Below are positions 1 through 15,600 of a DNA stretch of 64,000 nt, in pieces. How positions within the stretch are numbered: the first letter of the stretch is position 1; every line of letters starts with the position of its first letter. The stretch is taken from NCBI GenBank assembly GCA_950097015.1, contig CATNEN010000001.1:4432001-4496000 (forward strand), given 5' to 3'. A model generated the notes under the pieces. It ran no database searches. It was not told the DNA's origin and saw nothing but the letters and a program-made list of their open reading frames with translations. This DNA is from Macrostomum hystrix. Lineage: Eukaryota; Platyhelminthes; Macrostomidae. The position numbers and the translations under genes were made by a program.

Positions 1-1420
1 AGGCTCTAGTATATTTATCTTTTCCTCATTTTTGTCGCGCGAAAGCTTGTGCATTCATTTTAAGATCTAAGGCTTTAAAGTGTGAAAGTACTTTTACGCT
101 CGTAATTACTATTCGGTAGCATCTCAAAACGTTCATTGGTGCCAGCTACAAGTGACGTAAAAGTCTTTTAATTTAGATCGTCAAAATCGGTTGCCATTAC
201 TTTCAGACGATATTGCAGAATCGTCCAACAAGTCAAATTCAAAACGTGGAGCCTCAAAAAAGGATACTGTCGGTAAAAAGCTTACATAGTATTAAAAAAA
301 TCAAAACTACACAACTTAGAAATAACTGCGCTGCAAGGTTTACTGTACCATACAAAACACTATTTCGAGGGAAAATTATAAATTCGTTACAATCCTATTG
401 AGTTATTATCGTTCGCCCTTTTAACTCTTTAATTCAAGATAAACTCCACATATTCTCAATGAAGTTACCGCATAGTAACATCCCGTTGTTTATGAGTAGA
501 CGAAGCTATTAGAGCTGACTAATGACTTGACTAATATGAAACGCATATTATTGTTACACCCAAGCACCACAACACTCGACTTGCAAATCGAATATTATTT
601 GTACCAGTATCTTGACTTCAGCAGTACGTTTAAACAAACCAAATGGTTTTTATTTTAGTTATAGTTAAACGCGCTAAAATTGAACAAGTATTTCAGTAGG
701 CCAGGTGTAGTTATAGTTTCAGACTAGGATTTTGCGAAAGTACTATAACAATGAAGTCCTTTCCTTTCCTTTAAGAGCCGAGAGCTAGTAAATCTATTCT
801 CATAAGTTATTTATTATCGCATCTTCCCTCAGCACAAACCCAGAGAACTACTAATTTATGGGATTAAACGCTCCTGGGATGTAGAATTTAGTGTTCTTGG
901 TTTACGCAAAGTTTCGCTTAGACTCCCGTGCCTCAAACGCAAGTTAGTTAAGAACCTGTCTGAAATACCAGTCCTCTATTTTCTACACGCTTACTGCAAG
1001 AACGTTTAAGTTTAGGCCTATAAAACTATAGAAAACGACTGTTAATCTTTCTACGAGTAGATACTAGAATCCCATGACTACATACAGAAGCATTTAAAGC
1101 TATCTAGATAACAAACCTTTCTGCATGGCTTGAACCTGAAAGAATGCAGCAACAGAGAAGGAATTTTAATTACATGTTTAATACGAAACGATGTACCTCG
1201 CGATCGCACAAGAATGCTTCCACTGAAACCAGTGCAAACCTTGTCAGTACTTGTGCGCACAAGCACCTCAAATGCACTGCTAAACTGTGTCAAGTAAGCC
1301 AGCAAAAGCTTTGGGCACTGATTCTTTGGCGCATAAGTTTTTACGTGTAATTATTATTTTATGTAACAATGTTCGTCTCAAAAGCAAGATGTATTGTGAT
1401 GTGATTGGACTGCAAACCAA
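1..1420. other. AT-rich non-coding DNA, probably ferlin intron
   Basis: No coding exon, RNA gene or clear repeat is recognised here. The first visible ferlin exon begins at 2855 in mid-protein, so this stretch and the decayed repeat after it probably belong to a ferlin intron that starts outside the window. Short open frames here have no recognisable protein character. Confidence 0.5.
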
Positions 1421-1423
1421 AAC

Positions 1424-2470
1424 TTGTTTCGTTGTTTTGGGGTATTCTCCCTTCAGATAGTTTTTGCCGCGCCCGAACGGAGCCATGTCACGGCCGCGTC
1501 GCATTGGACGACCACACCACCAGTGACTTTTAACATGTACTTTATTCTTTCAGCTGGCCAATTTTTCTTTCTAGAACTCAAAAGTAAGAAGAGCACAATT
1601 CTTTCCCTCTGCGAAAGGACCACGGTGGATTCTGCGATACCCACTCCCTACTTCACGATAGCTCTCAAACCGTATGACCGATTTTCGCCACCATATGGAT
1701 CAAAACTTACCGCCCTTTACGATGAAATAGCTTTCAAAGCATCGACGGCTTCCATCAGGACTTAAAAAAACTCGATCGGCATCTCATCGACGTCTGCGTT
1801 CCGAATGCTTTTGTTTAAGATTCTAACGGTAGCCGCCGATGGCGCCGTTTGCGGAGCCAGCACGGTTTCAATATGAAATATTTTGTGAGCAGAAAGTATG
1901 CCTGCTTATATTGGTATTTTTTGCCACCAGATGAGACGAGAATCGTTGAATATCTCGACTATGCCTATTTTGTGAATCTGTAAGTTGTTTCATCGGATAG
2001 AGCGGAAAATTTTTGCCTGTGTTCTGGGCTTAAATCGCGATTTTTCGGAGAGACAAAAATACGAGCGTAATGATGTGTGACAGTTGCCTCTTCCTGTTGA
2101 AGGTCCAGATGCTCTGTCTACGTAAAGGCCAGTAAACATCAAAAGCTCTACAGAGATGATGTAGACGCGTGTGGTCGACGGTTGATTAAATTTCAACGCT
2201 TGGCAAAGCTGTGCTGGGGTGCAATACTGATTGGGGTTACTGGGGTGTACTTAATGCATCTGCCAGAATCATTGAATATCTCGACGTTCTGAATGGGTGG
2301 TGACTTGAGTTTCTCTACAGAAAGTGCGCAATAGAAAGCCGAAGTTTCAAACTTTTGAGTCTGGGTTGGCTCCGTTCTGGCGCAACAAAACAGTGGAAGG
2401 GCCTTCGTACTTTTGTTGCCATTGAAAATTGACAACAAGCTCCGTTTGACTTCGCAAAAGTCTCCCAAAA
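1424..2470. mobile_element. Decayed copy of the foldback element
   Basis: The stretch shares several diverged blocks with the younger foldback element at 22251-23028. These include 'cccgaacggagccatg' near 1466, 'gaaggtccag' near 2098, 'gaatatctcgacg' near 2273, and a block near 2375 resembling the part of the younger element that reads into its C-rich end. The blocks occur in both orientations about a centre near 2100, as expected of an old inverted-repeat element. No intact terminal repeat or target duplication could be fixed, so the limits are approximate. Confidence 0.5.
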
Positions 2471-2826
2471 GCCTTCATTATATTAGTAAGGTCATACCGT
2501 ACCATTGTGTAAAATTCAGTTGAGAAACTTTCAGACTGACAGAAGCTTGGAAATTATAAATCGTTTTAAAAATGAATCAGACCACAATGAATCAGTAAAT
2601 TATTCCGGAAGTCTCTTTTATTAAAAAATATTTTCACTGCTTGATTTGTGCTGCATTGTTGTTCAGGCATCACATTTTGAGCTTTAAAAGTTGGCTTGCC
2701 ATGCCTTTGGTTATTTAATTTTCTAACTGAAGCTACTCTTTTTGTTTTAAACGTTCAAGTTTTTTAGTTTATGAGTAACTCAAGTCCACTTGAACTAATA
2801 CGAATTGAAGTATGAGGATATTCTGA

Positions 2827-5313
<2,487 letters not shown>

Positions 5314-6960
5314 TTACAGGTGGATTTTTTAATTAGTTTGTGGCCTAATGAAACCTTCCGTTTGTTACGGATTGCATGCTAGCTTACTAAAGCATTTCTC
5401 GTGCTTTCATTCCTTCTGTGGAGCACTAAAACGCAGAATTAACTAATCCTAAAAAATCCAGTGAAAGTGTTCATAGCTCGTATATTTTATAAAAACAGAA
5501 ATATTTCATGGCTCGTTCTAAATTACAATTTTTTTCTTCGTTTCAGAATCAACATGGCTTGGCCTGAAGAGCCGCGTATACTGTTATTTGATCTGATATT
5601 TTAACCATGTTGCAAGCGATCAAGAAGACTAAATGTATTGATGTGTTGCCCATCGTAAAATATATTTGCATCTCATCTATAAGCGTTATTTTCTACCGTT
5701 TTCATGTCATCATTTGTGACAAGCTGTGTACGCTAAATGTTAAGCTGTCATGCATTTTGAAAATTTTCATTTAGGGTAAAAGCAGAACCGAAAACTGTCT
5801 TGTTCGTTTTAATCGGTGTTACTTAAGATTTGAGCTATTAAAAAAATTTCGTTAATTCCAGAAAATTTATTTTTCTTCGACGTTATAAAATGCTACTCAC
5901 TTCCTAGAGTGCTGTTGTTACACGAGTAAACGATATTCTATTTATTTTCAACACTAATTGCATGCGTTAAGCACTAAAATAGAAGCACCTGTTTTGCTTT
6001 TAATCTGGTCACAAGATTAACATTCTGTTCTGTTCTTACTTCATTTTCTGTCTTACATTTTCGATCCGGACAATTTTGCCTGAGATTTCATTCTAATACG
6101 AGCTATTGTGTCTTTTCAGCATTCCGTCGTGAATGTCTTTTGTTTTTTCTTGATTCTGACACAAAACATAATTGCTGGTTGTATGAAATTAAACGCTTCA
6201 GATGTCGTTACGAGTATTTACCACCAAATATTTGAGATTTCGAGAGCTGCAGCGTGGCAAAGAAAAGAGTAGATTAAAGAAGAGTAAATTAAGGCGGATA
6301 TTGCGAGGTTAAAAACGCCTCAAAGCCTCACAATTAGTACTTCCATAGGTTAAAACATTATACGATTTTGTTAATATAAAGACATACGACGCGTTTTCCT
6401 GTTTATTAAGTGTAAATCTACTTTCTCGCAATAATACACCATTGTGGTTAAACGTGGTTTTTTTATTTTGCGAACTACGCATGCTATTACACAATGAGTA
6501 CTGCTGAAATTATAAAAATTCAGATCGGTAAAAATTATGAAAAATTGCCTGCTTTTTATAATCAATTCGAGTCTTTGCATGTGAAACTGCCAGCGCTAAA
6601 GAACTGTTTACGTTACTATTTATGGTAAAAAATTTCACCTAATCTATACAGTGAGGCTGATGCTATTCTAACTCGTATATTATGTATCGTCGGAAATCGA
6701 AACTACAATAAACATTCTGAAAAGGCGTACAGTACATGTATGATTAACCTGCCAGATGTACTGCACATGCTGTACTCATTGTGCACTTACGCTGCCGTTT
6801 TTGTTTAAATACACACATAGAACAGCTTATTTCTATATTTTTGCTTTATTATTACGACATGAAACGCCTTTTACGAGTACATTTATGAGCTTTTATTTTA
6901 TTAGGATTACAAAGTTCAGGTAAACTCGTTCTCAGGTAGATATAGGTAAGCTTCGCAAAT
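5314..6960. other. Intergenic AT-rich DNA after the ferlin
   Basis: This contains the ferlin 3' UTR and intergenic sequence. No gene, repeat array or RNA gene is recognised. Confidence 0.5.
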
Positions 6961-6962
6961 TA

Positions 6963-7313
6963 AGGGGGTGAGTGGCTAAGCGGTCTAATGCGTCTGCCTC
7001 TCGCACCAAGGTGCGATTCTGAGCTCGATTCTGCGGCGAGGTGACATTCATTTGATCGCAGCCGCGGAGAGAAGGCTTGGGCGTGAAATTTACGCCCTTG
7101 AGGGCCAACCTCCAAGGCACAGTGAAAGTGTACACTGCCTGACGATGAGAAAGTCAGGGGCAGATGTACACACCTGTGTGAGCGTATGCCTGCGTACGGT
7201 ATCTGTGTGTGTGTGTGTGCTCAGGAGTCAGCGAAATGGGCAGAATTGCCTACTCGCTGGCTGCGGGTCTAGTGTCACCAAATGATGTGCTCGCAGCCCT
7301 GCTGCAATTTTTA
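6963..7313 (+). mobile_element. SINE family A, full-length copy
   Basis: A tRNA-derived SINE of about 350 bp. The head reads like a type II tRNA, with A-box-like 'gagtggctaagcggtctaat' and B-box-like 'gagctcgattc'. The body contains 'gggccaacctccaaggcac', 'gatgagaaagtcaggggcag', a short GT run and 'gggtctagtgtcaccaaatg'. Other copies are at 13006-13335 (-), 36467-36827 (-) and 56790-56940 (- fragment), with a head-only piece near 9405. Other copies end in an ATT/AAT run, as expected for a retroposed SINE tail. Confidence 0.8.
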
Positions 7314-7766
7314 ATGAGTACTATTAAGCATTTAATTAAAACGTTTCGCATCCGTGTTTCCAGCTATTCTATTTCGTCTACCAAATTTAAGTAAGCATGC
7401 AGGGACGAAACTCAAACTTATTTCCTGTTTTGTTAGCAATGCACAATGGGCTCAATTACGTCTTCTTCGCTCTAAGACCTGACGAGCTCGCATATAAGAT
7501 GGAAAGATAGGTAAGAGAAAGGTAAGGAAAGCTAACAAAAAACGGAGTCCAAGAAAACCCAAAAGTGGCTCACATATAACTTTTTCATTTTTATCAACAT
7601 CCCTGAGTCTATCTTGGAGCTGTCTTAGCTGCTAGCAACGAGGTTGTTGTAAAGGCGTGAACAGCTAGGTTTACATATATCAGCTGTATAAATTAGAAAA
7701 TGGCTAATCTCGTTCTTTATTGAGTGAAAGACAAGACTCGCGTGCCGAGCTATATCTACGCGAAGC

Positions 7767-10700
7767 ATGTCACGCTTAGAAACTGGCTGCTTTCAGCGGC
7801 TGCTGCTACTGCCGATTGTACTTCTAGCACTATTCGCATGGATTGCATGCAACGCAGGCTCGATTCCGGATGCTTCGTGGATTTCAGTGAGCTGCAACCA
7901 GAGCGAATGGGGCCCAGCGGTTTGCGTCTGCCAGAAGGCCAGTCGCAGCGAGACTCGGTGCCAACTGCAGCCCGGGACGCTGGTTCCACCTGGCTTGCTG
8001 TCCTGCATCTCAATAATGCCGAAAAAACTCAGCAGTTTAAGCATCGATTGCGGCCAGTACAGTGACTGCGCCACTGTGAGTTTGAGTCAGTTGGTTTACC
8101 GCTCGGAGCTGCTCCAGCTAGAATTGTCGCACTGTGGTCTTGATGCAGCTGATGAAGTTAATCCGCCAGGAGGCACCCAGTTTGCTTTAATAGCTGACGA
8201 AGCTATTGGCATCTCTGCCGGCTCGGCTGGGTTTCTGTCGAACTCACCTGTCGACAATCCATCAGCTAGGCGCGATGCTACTCACTATGGATGCTCCTTG
8301 CGGCGCTTAAAGATTGTAGAGGCCGATTTAAAATTTCCGACAGTTTTGGTTCAGAAATGTCCCAGTCTAAATAGCATCAACATTTCGAAATCGCGGCTCC
8401 GGGTAAGCCTTTTTCGGGGTTCGATTCCCGACTTTACTGGAACAATTTGTGCCCATTAGCAAGACACTTATCTCTGGATTGCTTCATTGCACCCAGCTGT
8501 TACATGGGTACCAGCATTAGCTGTGGTAAATGAGGATGGGTGTGGCTGCACAGCCGTCGCAGCCTTCAGATGCGCCACGCCATAGCTGCGGCTGTATCTT
8601 CGGCTGTACATCTGGCCGAAACGCCTCGGGGCAGGTGTAATCAATTGCTCGCTGGCATAGTCTTTAAGTTGTCTTTTTTTTGCTAATGATTTCTAAACCA
8701 CCATTCAACTCAGGATCTCACTGACTTAGATGTACTAGCCATCTCCTCTGCCGCAGAGGTCATTCTTTCTGGAGACGAACTGTTCTACTTCGGCGACAGT
8801 CTCGTAACCAAAGCCTTCGACGGGATGAATCAACAGCCTCTGGCTACGCAATGCGTAAGGAAGCGCTGCTCAAACTTTACCACCAAAGCCAAAGCTCTGA
8901 TCGAACAGATGGTGGTTAAAAATGGCGCAGTGACAGATGCCAGGAAGCTCTACTACATGATGGAGACAGAGAATATCGATTTCCGACTGATTTTAGGTCG
9001 CACAGAAGGCGAGCTGCACGTAGCAGGTCCACTTAGTACGCTGGACCTGTCAAATAACCGTCTATCCGTCATTCCAAGCTCCCTATCTATGATGAGCAAT
9101 CTCATACTGCTCAACCTGAGCAGGAACCGTATCGACAATATTTACCACGAGTCCGGCTGCTGGGGTGGGCCAGCCAGCGGCGTGCCGCTTCTGCCGGAGC
9201 AGAAGACAAAGCGTCAGTGCTACTGGTTCTGGGCGTCAAGGAAAACCCTGCACATTCTGGACCTGTCTCACAATTTCATATACTATCTCGGTCAAGTTGA
9301 GCCTTGGTATGAGGTAAGAAGACGCTCATTTCGATAAATGAAGGGCCGTTTGCTTCCCTCAATGTTCCTATTTTCAAACCCGTGGTTTTCTCTCTTTTTG
9401 GATGATTGGTATAGCGGGTAACACGGGCTGCCTCTCGCACAAAGGTCTTTGAGCTCGAATCCGCAGCGAGGCCACGTTAACTTGTGGCGCAGCCGCATGA
9501 CGAAGGCTTTGGGGGCTCAGTGTGCACCAACTGACAATTAAATTATTAGAATCCATTAAGTTTATTAGATGTCAATAAATTTCTTGCCTACACAACAATG
9601 ATAATTTCAGGTTGATCTGTGGATTTTACACCTGTCCTACAACCGCATTGCTGTGATGGGTGCGGATTCATTCACCGGAAGCTTGGCGTCTAATCTGCGG
9701 TATCTCTACATAAACAACAACTTTCTTCAAACTATCCAGCTTAACAGCTTGCGCCAGCTCAGCAAGCTCAATGCAAACAATAACAGACTAGCGTGCATTA
9801 AAAATGATACACTTCCTCATTCGGAAAATATGAGACTCATTGAGCTAGCAAATAATGAAATATCGTCGATATCACCATTCGTATTCAAGCAGTACAAGAT
9901 GCTTAAAATACTCGATCTCAGCAACAACAGATTGGAGTATATGCCCTACAGTAGCTTTGAGACCAGCCTGCGTCACGCTGCATCTGACAGGGTTGAACTG
10001 CTTATCGACAATCAAAAGGTGGTGCCAGTCTGCAATTGCAAGCATTTCTTTTTCTACGCCATGCAACAGGAGCAGAACGATGATAACTTGTTCACACTGC
10101 CAAGCTTGCAGAACAGATACGCGAAGACTTTGAAATGCAGGCTGATTCCAAAGTCAGCGAACGGGTCCAACATCACTAAGCATCTTGCCGCTATGAACTT
10201 AGAAGACTTCGGCTGCCAGCTTCACGACTACGGTAACATTGAGCTGCCGTTGTCGATTTGCAAGCGCAAAAGTGGTCACTGCATTGGACGCTGCAATCCT
10301 GGTTGCTACTGCTGGACTAATGCCATATCGACCATTATGAACTGCTCGGTGGAAGGAATGACACTGTCTGCTAAGAGCATTCCGATGCCCGTCACAGAGC
10401 TGGATTTCTCTTTTGTGACGACTAGCTATTTTCACGCTCTTCACAGAAACACACTCTCTTGGCTGATCGATGAGGACAGGCACGCCTTGAGGGTACTCCG
10501 CGCCACCCACAACAACATCGTCAGCATCAAAGACTATGCCTTCACAACAACGCCATTACTGAACAAACTGTTCCTTTCCCACAATTCAATAAAGACCCTT
10601 ACGAGTCAGACTTTCGCCGGCTTGGAGAGTACGCTGTGCCAATTGGAACTGGATCACAATAGTCTGTCGTCTATCAGTGTCAGCCAGGTGCTTGAGCCGC

Positions 10701-11830
10701 TACAGTCTCTGGCTAAGGTTACTCTGCTTGGGAATCCCTTCGAGTGCAGTTGCTCAGGTGTGCACCTCAGCTACATGAAGAGCATGGCCGATTATTATAA
10801 AATCAAAAGTGTCATTCAAGACTACAGACAACTTACCTGTAATCTGACTAGCTCATTTGTGAAAGACTTCAACTACTACAACCTATCTTCTACCTACAGC
10901 AACATTTCCCTGACCAGATTTCCCCTGCAAAGTGTTTCACTTCTAGAGGCCGTTTGCGATGAAATTAGTGACCTAAAGTCTCAGCTCAAGGTGAAAATTC
11001 TCCATACTTCGCTAATTACGCTTGGCATTGCGGCGGGCCTTATAGCTCTGGGATTTCTGATGCGTCGGCGCCATTTTATCATAAGCATAATCACATTCAG
11101 CCTTCTTATCCACGTCATGAGACCCAGGCGTTGTCGAAACGTCAAGCTTTATCACGCATTTTTCTATTTCGACAATGAGAACGACTCTGAGGCTGCGGAA
11201 GATATTCTGAAGCACATAATTAATCCACCTGTAGAATTCCCGAACAGCAAAGAGATCAAAGTGTGCACCTGTGCGGAATTAGCCACATCTTATGACAATG
11301 AGGGCCCAGTGCAGCGGACTGATTTTGAATCAATCGAAACTGGAGTGGCCGAAAGCTTCAAAGTGTTGCTACTACTGTCGACGGGACTTATTCAAAAGAA
11401 AGGCAAAGAGATAGCAGGTATCATGAACTTACTAGGTCATAGAGGCATGGCCCAAGATTTGATTCTGATTACAGTGGATAAAAAGGACGAGCTGGAACTT
11501 CAATTGTCGCGAGTTCAGGAAACCATTCGGTCGGCACAGGAGCGCAAAGGTATGGAGGCGTTATTGTGGCTCGCGGCTAGACGCCAAATCATTCGCTACG
11601 GCAGTCAGGACTGGCAGTATCGTCTCATGACCAGCATAATGGGCGACTTTCCGCAAGTTTCTTCTCATCGCCAGAATGTCTTTCCCACTCCCAGTGAAAG
11701 AGATCTTCCGCTTTCAACGGAGTCGAGCTCCGGAGCTCAGCAAATGACTGAGCACTCTCACCTATTGGGTTCAACCAGAACGCCACTAACAACGCGAGAG
11801 TTTTACGATGATGACGTTGGAAGCTGTTGA
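7767..11830 (+). CDS. Toll-like receptor (LRR ectodomain, TM, TIR)
   Basis: Three exons, 7767-8402, 8714-9313 and 9611-11830, all joined in phase 0 by GT-AG introns, give about 1151 residues. Residues 1-32 are a signal peptide (RLLLLPIVLLALFAWIA). Leucine-rich repeats follow ('LSTLDLSNNRLSVIPSSL', 'LHILDLSHNFIYYLG', 'LKILDLSNNRLEYMP', 'LNKLFLSHNSIKTL'). An internal cysteine cluster around 10029-10350 (CNC... C...C, then CIGRCNPGCYCW) looks like the LRRCT-LRRNT pair of protostome multiple-cysteine-cluster Tolls. A second LRRCT (PFECSC) lies at 10738-10850. The membrane helix starts near residue 880 (11012). The cytoplasmic part from about 926 (YHAFFYFDNEND) to 1090 fits a divergent TIR domain. 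Tolls signal from the plasma or endosomal membrane in immunity or development; the ligand cannot be inferred. Intron 1 holds a SINE-B piece and intron 2 a SINE-A head. Confidence 0.88.
8417..8655 (+). mobile_element. SINE family B, 5'-truncated, in Toll intron 1
   Basis: The sequence begins inside the tRNA-like B box ('ggttcgattcccgac') and runs through 'ctggaacaatttgtg', 'gcaagacactta', 'acccagctgttacatgggta' and 'gcagccttcagatgcgcc' to 'ggggcaggtgtaatcaatt'. It matches the longer copy at 16636-16935 block for block. It starts about 14 bp after the Toll exon 1 donor (GTAAGC at 8403), so it almost abuts the splice site. Confidence 0.8.
9400..9530 (+). mobile_element. SINE family A head fragment in Toll intron 2
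   Basis: Only the tRNA-like head and the first part of the body are present: 'gattggtatagcgggtaaca', 'gctgcctctcgcac', 'gagctcgaatccgcagcgag', and 'gaaggctttggggg'. It then ends in unrelated AT-rich sequence. It matches the heads of the full copies, so it is a truncated SINE and not a functional tRNA gene. Confidence 0.6.
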
Positions 11831-12616
11831 ACACTTTTCTCGACCAATATGACCTAGATTAAAAAATCTTCTAGACTGACAAGAACAACTATTTCGTATG
11901 GAATATGAAATTTCGGTTCTGGGCCCGCTGATCTGGCTGTACTTCTCTCTATCTCTAATGCACCTGCTTTGGTGCTCGAATTCGTTATTTGGTAATATCT
12001 TTTTTCATACCCACTGTCGTTTGGTGACAGCTACCATTATTGAGAAATGAAGACTACACAATTGTATATTTTCACAACGTTTTTACCATGCCTTTTAGTT
12101 CTATTAGCTTTATAATATTCTATCAAATCATTATATTCTTTCGCCCTCTACACATAGCATCTATCACTATATCCCTGAGACTACGAGCTCGTATTAACAT
12201 TTAACAATATATATTTCATATTTTGTTTTATTCCTGGCGTCCCTTGTGTTTTTACTGCTCTTATTTTTACTACCATTGCTTTTGCTTTTCCCTTGCCAGC
12301 TCGATAATTGAATCCTACAAAACTTCGCTTTTTATGTTATGTTTTCGTTGTCCATTAAAATATTTGTTGTCAAAAAATATATATAAACGAAAAAAATATA
12401 CAAATGCACCTCTCGTCTTGGCAATTACCATAGACCATTCAGCGTGATAAACGAAATTTTAAGCCACGAAATGTATGGACGTATATACGAAAAAATCTTA
12501 GCTAGAAAAAGTCGATACGAGCTACGAGTATTTTTAATCATGACAGACATCTCTTAAGTCCTGCAAAACCATATCATGCCTGTGTTAAACCAAGACTGCT
12601 TGACTAGCTCTGAACA
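11831..12616. other. Toll 3' flank and intergenic DNA
   Basis: AT-rich sequence between the Toll stop codon and the ankyrin gene start. No feature is recognised. An in-frame TGA at 12611 precedes the ATG at 12617 by two codons. Confidence 0.5.
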
Positions 12617-15600
12617 ATGACTGCTCATTCGATGGGCTCTCATGGACCAAATACTCTGAATTCAATACCGTGCATGAAACTAAATGTCGACAAAGTTTCC
12701 GTACAAACTTTAAGGCATCGACTGACAGCCTTACAAAATTTGATAGACTCCAAACTTGCGGGAAAAAACAAATGGAACATTTTCGGAGCACCGCCGTGTA
12801 AGGCCATTCGCGAGCTGTACTGGGTCTTTAGACCAGGTGATCCATTTTTACCTGGAGACAGGCTCGGTCTGTTAATCTGGGAGCACAATGTGATGAAGTG
12901 TACACGAAAACTCCTGGACGAGCACGAGAAGCGTCAGCAGGCGCAGCCACATCGGCTGCTTAATCGGTACGCATCGAAATGAATAGATTTTCGCGATGCA
13001 AACGTTAATAGTAATAATAATTGCAGGAGAGCTGTGGGCGATGGCACATCATTTTGGTGACACTAGACCCGCAGCCAGCGAGGAGGCAATTCTGCCCATT
13101 CCGCTGACTCCTGAGCACACACGCAGACAGGGGTGCACATCTGCCCTGACTACCTTTCTCATCGTCAGGCAGTGCACATTCTCACTGTACCTTGAAGGTT
13201 GACCCTCAAGAGCGTAAATTGTACAAGAAGCCTTATCTTCGTGGCGGCGCCCCAAATGAATGTGACCTCGCCGTGGAGTCGAGCTCAGGGACCTTGGTGC
13301 GAGTGGCAAACTTGTTAACCGCTCTGAGACTCAGCCCCGATGCGAACGTTAACGGCGTTTTTAACAGTATATATATTATATATTGGCATTTTTATTTTAG
13401 ATGTATTTTTTCTTCGCAATTTAACAGATCGCGATCGGTGGGCAACGACAAGCCTAACACTTATCGGCCCAATCAGCATCAGATAAATATTTTTCCACGC
13501 TCATCCAAGCTATCGAACAAAGAGAACCCCGCAGTAGCGAAAGCTTCGAGCGATAACAAAAATTTCGAAAATGATGAATACTACCTGCCCAGCAGTGAGG
13601 TGCCAGACGCTCGTATAATTAAACAAAAGCGAAATCGTCATCTCACCCCGGACCAGCAGCAGATTAACAAACGGTTGAGTACTGTCAATGGATTGAGACG
13701 ACGTCTCGACAATAGTCGATTCCGTACTGTCTGCCCTCGCTTGCTCTGTCACTCAGCTGCAGATCACTAGATTAACAATCTGAGCATTGACTGGATAAAT
13801 TCGTGATGTTTTTGCCCCTGAGCCGAAATAGTTTAACTGCATTCATTTGTTAACCACTTTTATTGACAAGTAATCGCCGCTAAAAGTACGCTCGAACTCG
13901 AATGCACGCTAAAAATGTAAGGGATACAATTTGTTTAATTTACTACCATTCAAATGATTAAACTGAAAGTGATATAGTTTTTAATTCAAAACTGAGAAAA
14001 CTACGAAAAATCTAGTTGAAGATATAGAAAATAACTCCAAGAGAGCTGGTTGCCAGGTTCTAGGTTTCACTGCGGCAATAAGTATGTCTGCTTTGAAAAA
14101 AATTAACTAAAAGAACGACTTAGTTGGGAAGCCAGACAGTTGAAGTAAGTAATGAAGATGCAGAGTAATGCACGCACATGTCTATTTATTGAAAAGCACA
14201 ACGTTGATTGGCATCCGTTTGATACGCGACCTTGAGCTGGACAAAAACATCGCTATTGAATGAACTTCCGTCAATCCCAGCGCCGTTTTTGCGCCCAGAA
14301 GTCTTGAGTTAAGATCGCCGTTGCTAAGCCCTCTAATTGGGGTCGCTTTTCTGAGTCTAAGTACGAGCGTAGATGTCTATCAGCATACTCTCTCCCTGAG
14401 CGTCCAAACTTGATATTTCTTCTCTCCTGACAATTGAATTTCTTTTGACCGACCGCCTCCACCGCTTTCAGTGAGTGAGTACAGAGGACAGACAGTTAAC
14501 CAAAATTCAAGCGAGCTCATCTCTCTACCTCATATTATTCTCATTTTAGTGCGGGTCCTGACAATCCAGAGGCTTCTTAATACCGCACACAAGAATATTG
14601 TTGATGGTAGACTATAGCTTTGACCCTTCACAACAAACATTTAGCAGGCAAGGCGGCAACCAAAATAATAGCCAAGTGACGCTGGTCTGCAGTGCTCAGA
14701 AAATACTTACTGTCTCTCTTAGCCTCTCTTACCTGTCTAGCCTCACTTGTCGTACCCTTCTCTACCTAGCTTTCGCTAACTAGCACCCCGCTATTTTAGA
14801 CGCCTCCAAAAACGAGCAATTCATCGTCCTACTGTCCATTGACAAGCCCTGGTTGCTGGGCAATCTCCACCCAGCAACCATTTTTGGCACAAAGTTTTTC
14901 TCTGGTAGAAAAGCAATTTTCGGCAAAGATGTACATGACAAAACGGCAGGACGAGGATCAACTGACTGTGCGACTAACGTTGCACAAGGAGCTCCTGCAG
15001 CCGAAACGGCGACCATTGGGACAGGCGGTCGCGACTGCGTCGGCGGTGAATACCGTGGCGCAGGACCAACAGCCGCCGGAACGTGAGCCGACCATCTCAA
15101 TTGTGCCAGTGTTCTACTCGAACACAGTGCCGCCGCGGTCACGCCAGTTGAACAAGGAGTCGAGCGTGAACAGCACAAAGATGCTCATGCGACGACACGC
15201 GCATGTGCCGAAGAGAAATTTAAATGCGCATGAATTCTTTAAGTCCATCTACCAGGTGAGTAAAACAATGCCTCAGCCTTATTAAGTTACCTTCTAATTC
15301 AGTTTCCTACACACCTGTCCCCAAAACAAATGCATCCAGGGTCAGCTGTCCGGCATTCTGTACTTCCTTCGCGTTGTCAGCATACGCAGCGTGGATCCAG
15401 CGGATGGAAAAACGCCTCTGATGGCAGCCTTGCATATTAGCAGCGATCGCCGACGTCAGGAAGTGTTCAACTACCTAGCCAATCATGGAGCAGTTTATAG
15501 CGGCGTGGACGACCAGTTCAAACGAGATCTTGTGGGTTGGGCCACCGCATTAGGACGGCAGGAAGAGCTTCGCGAAGTTCTGCGGGATACAACCGAGGAA

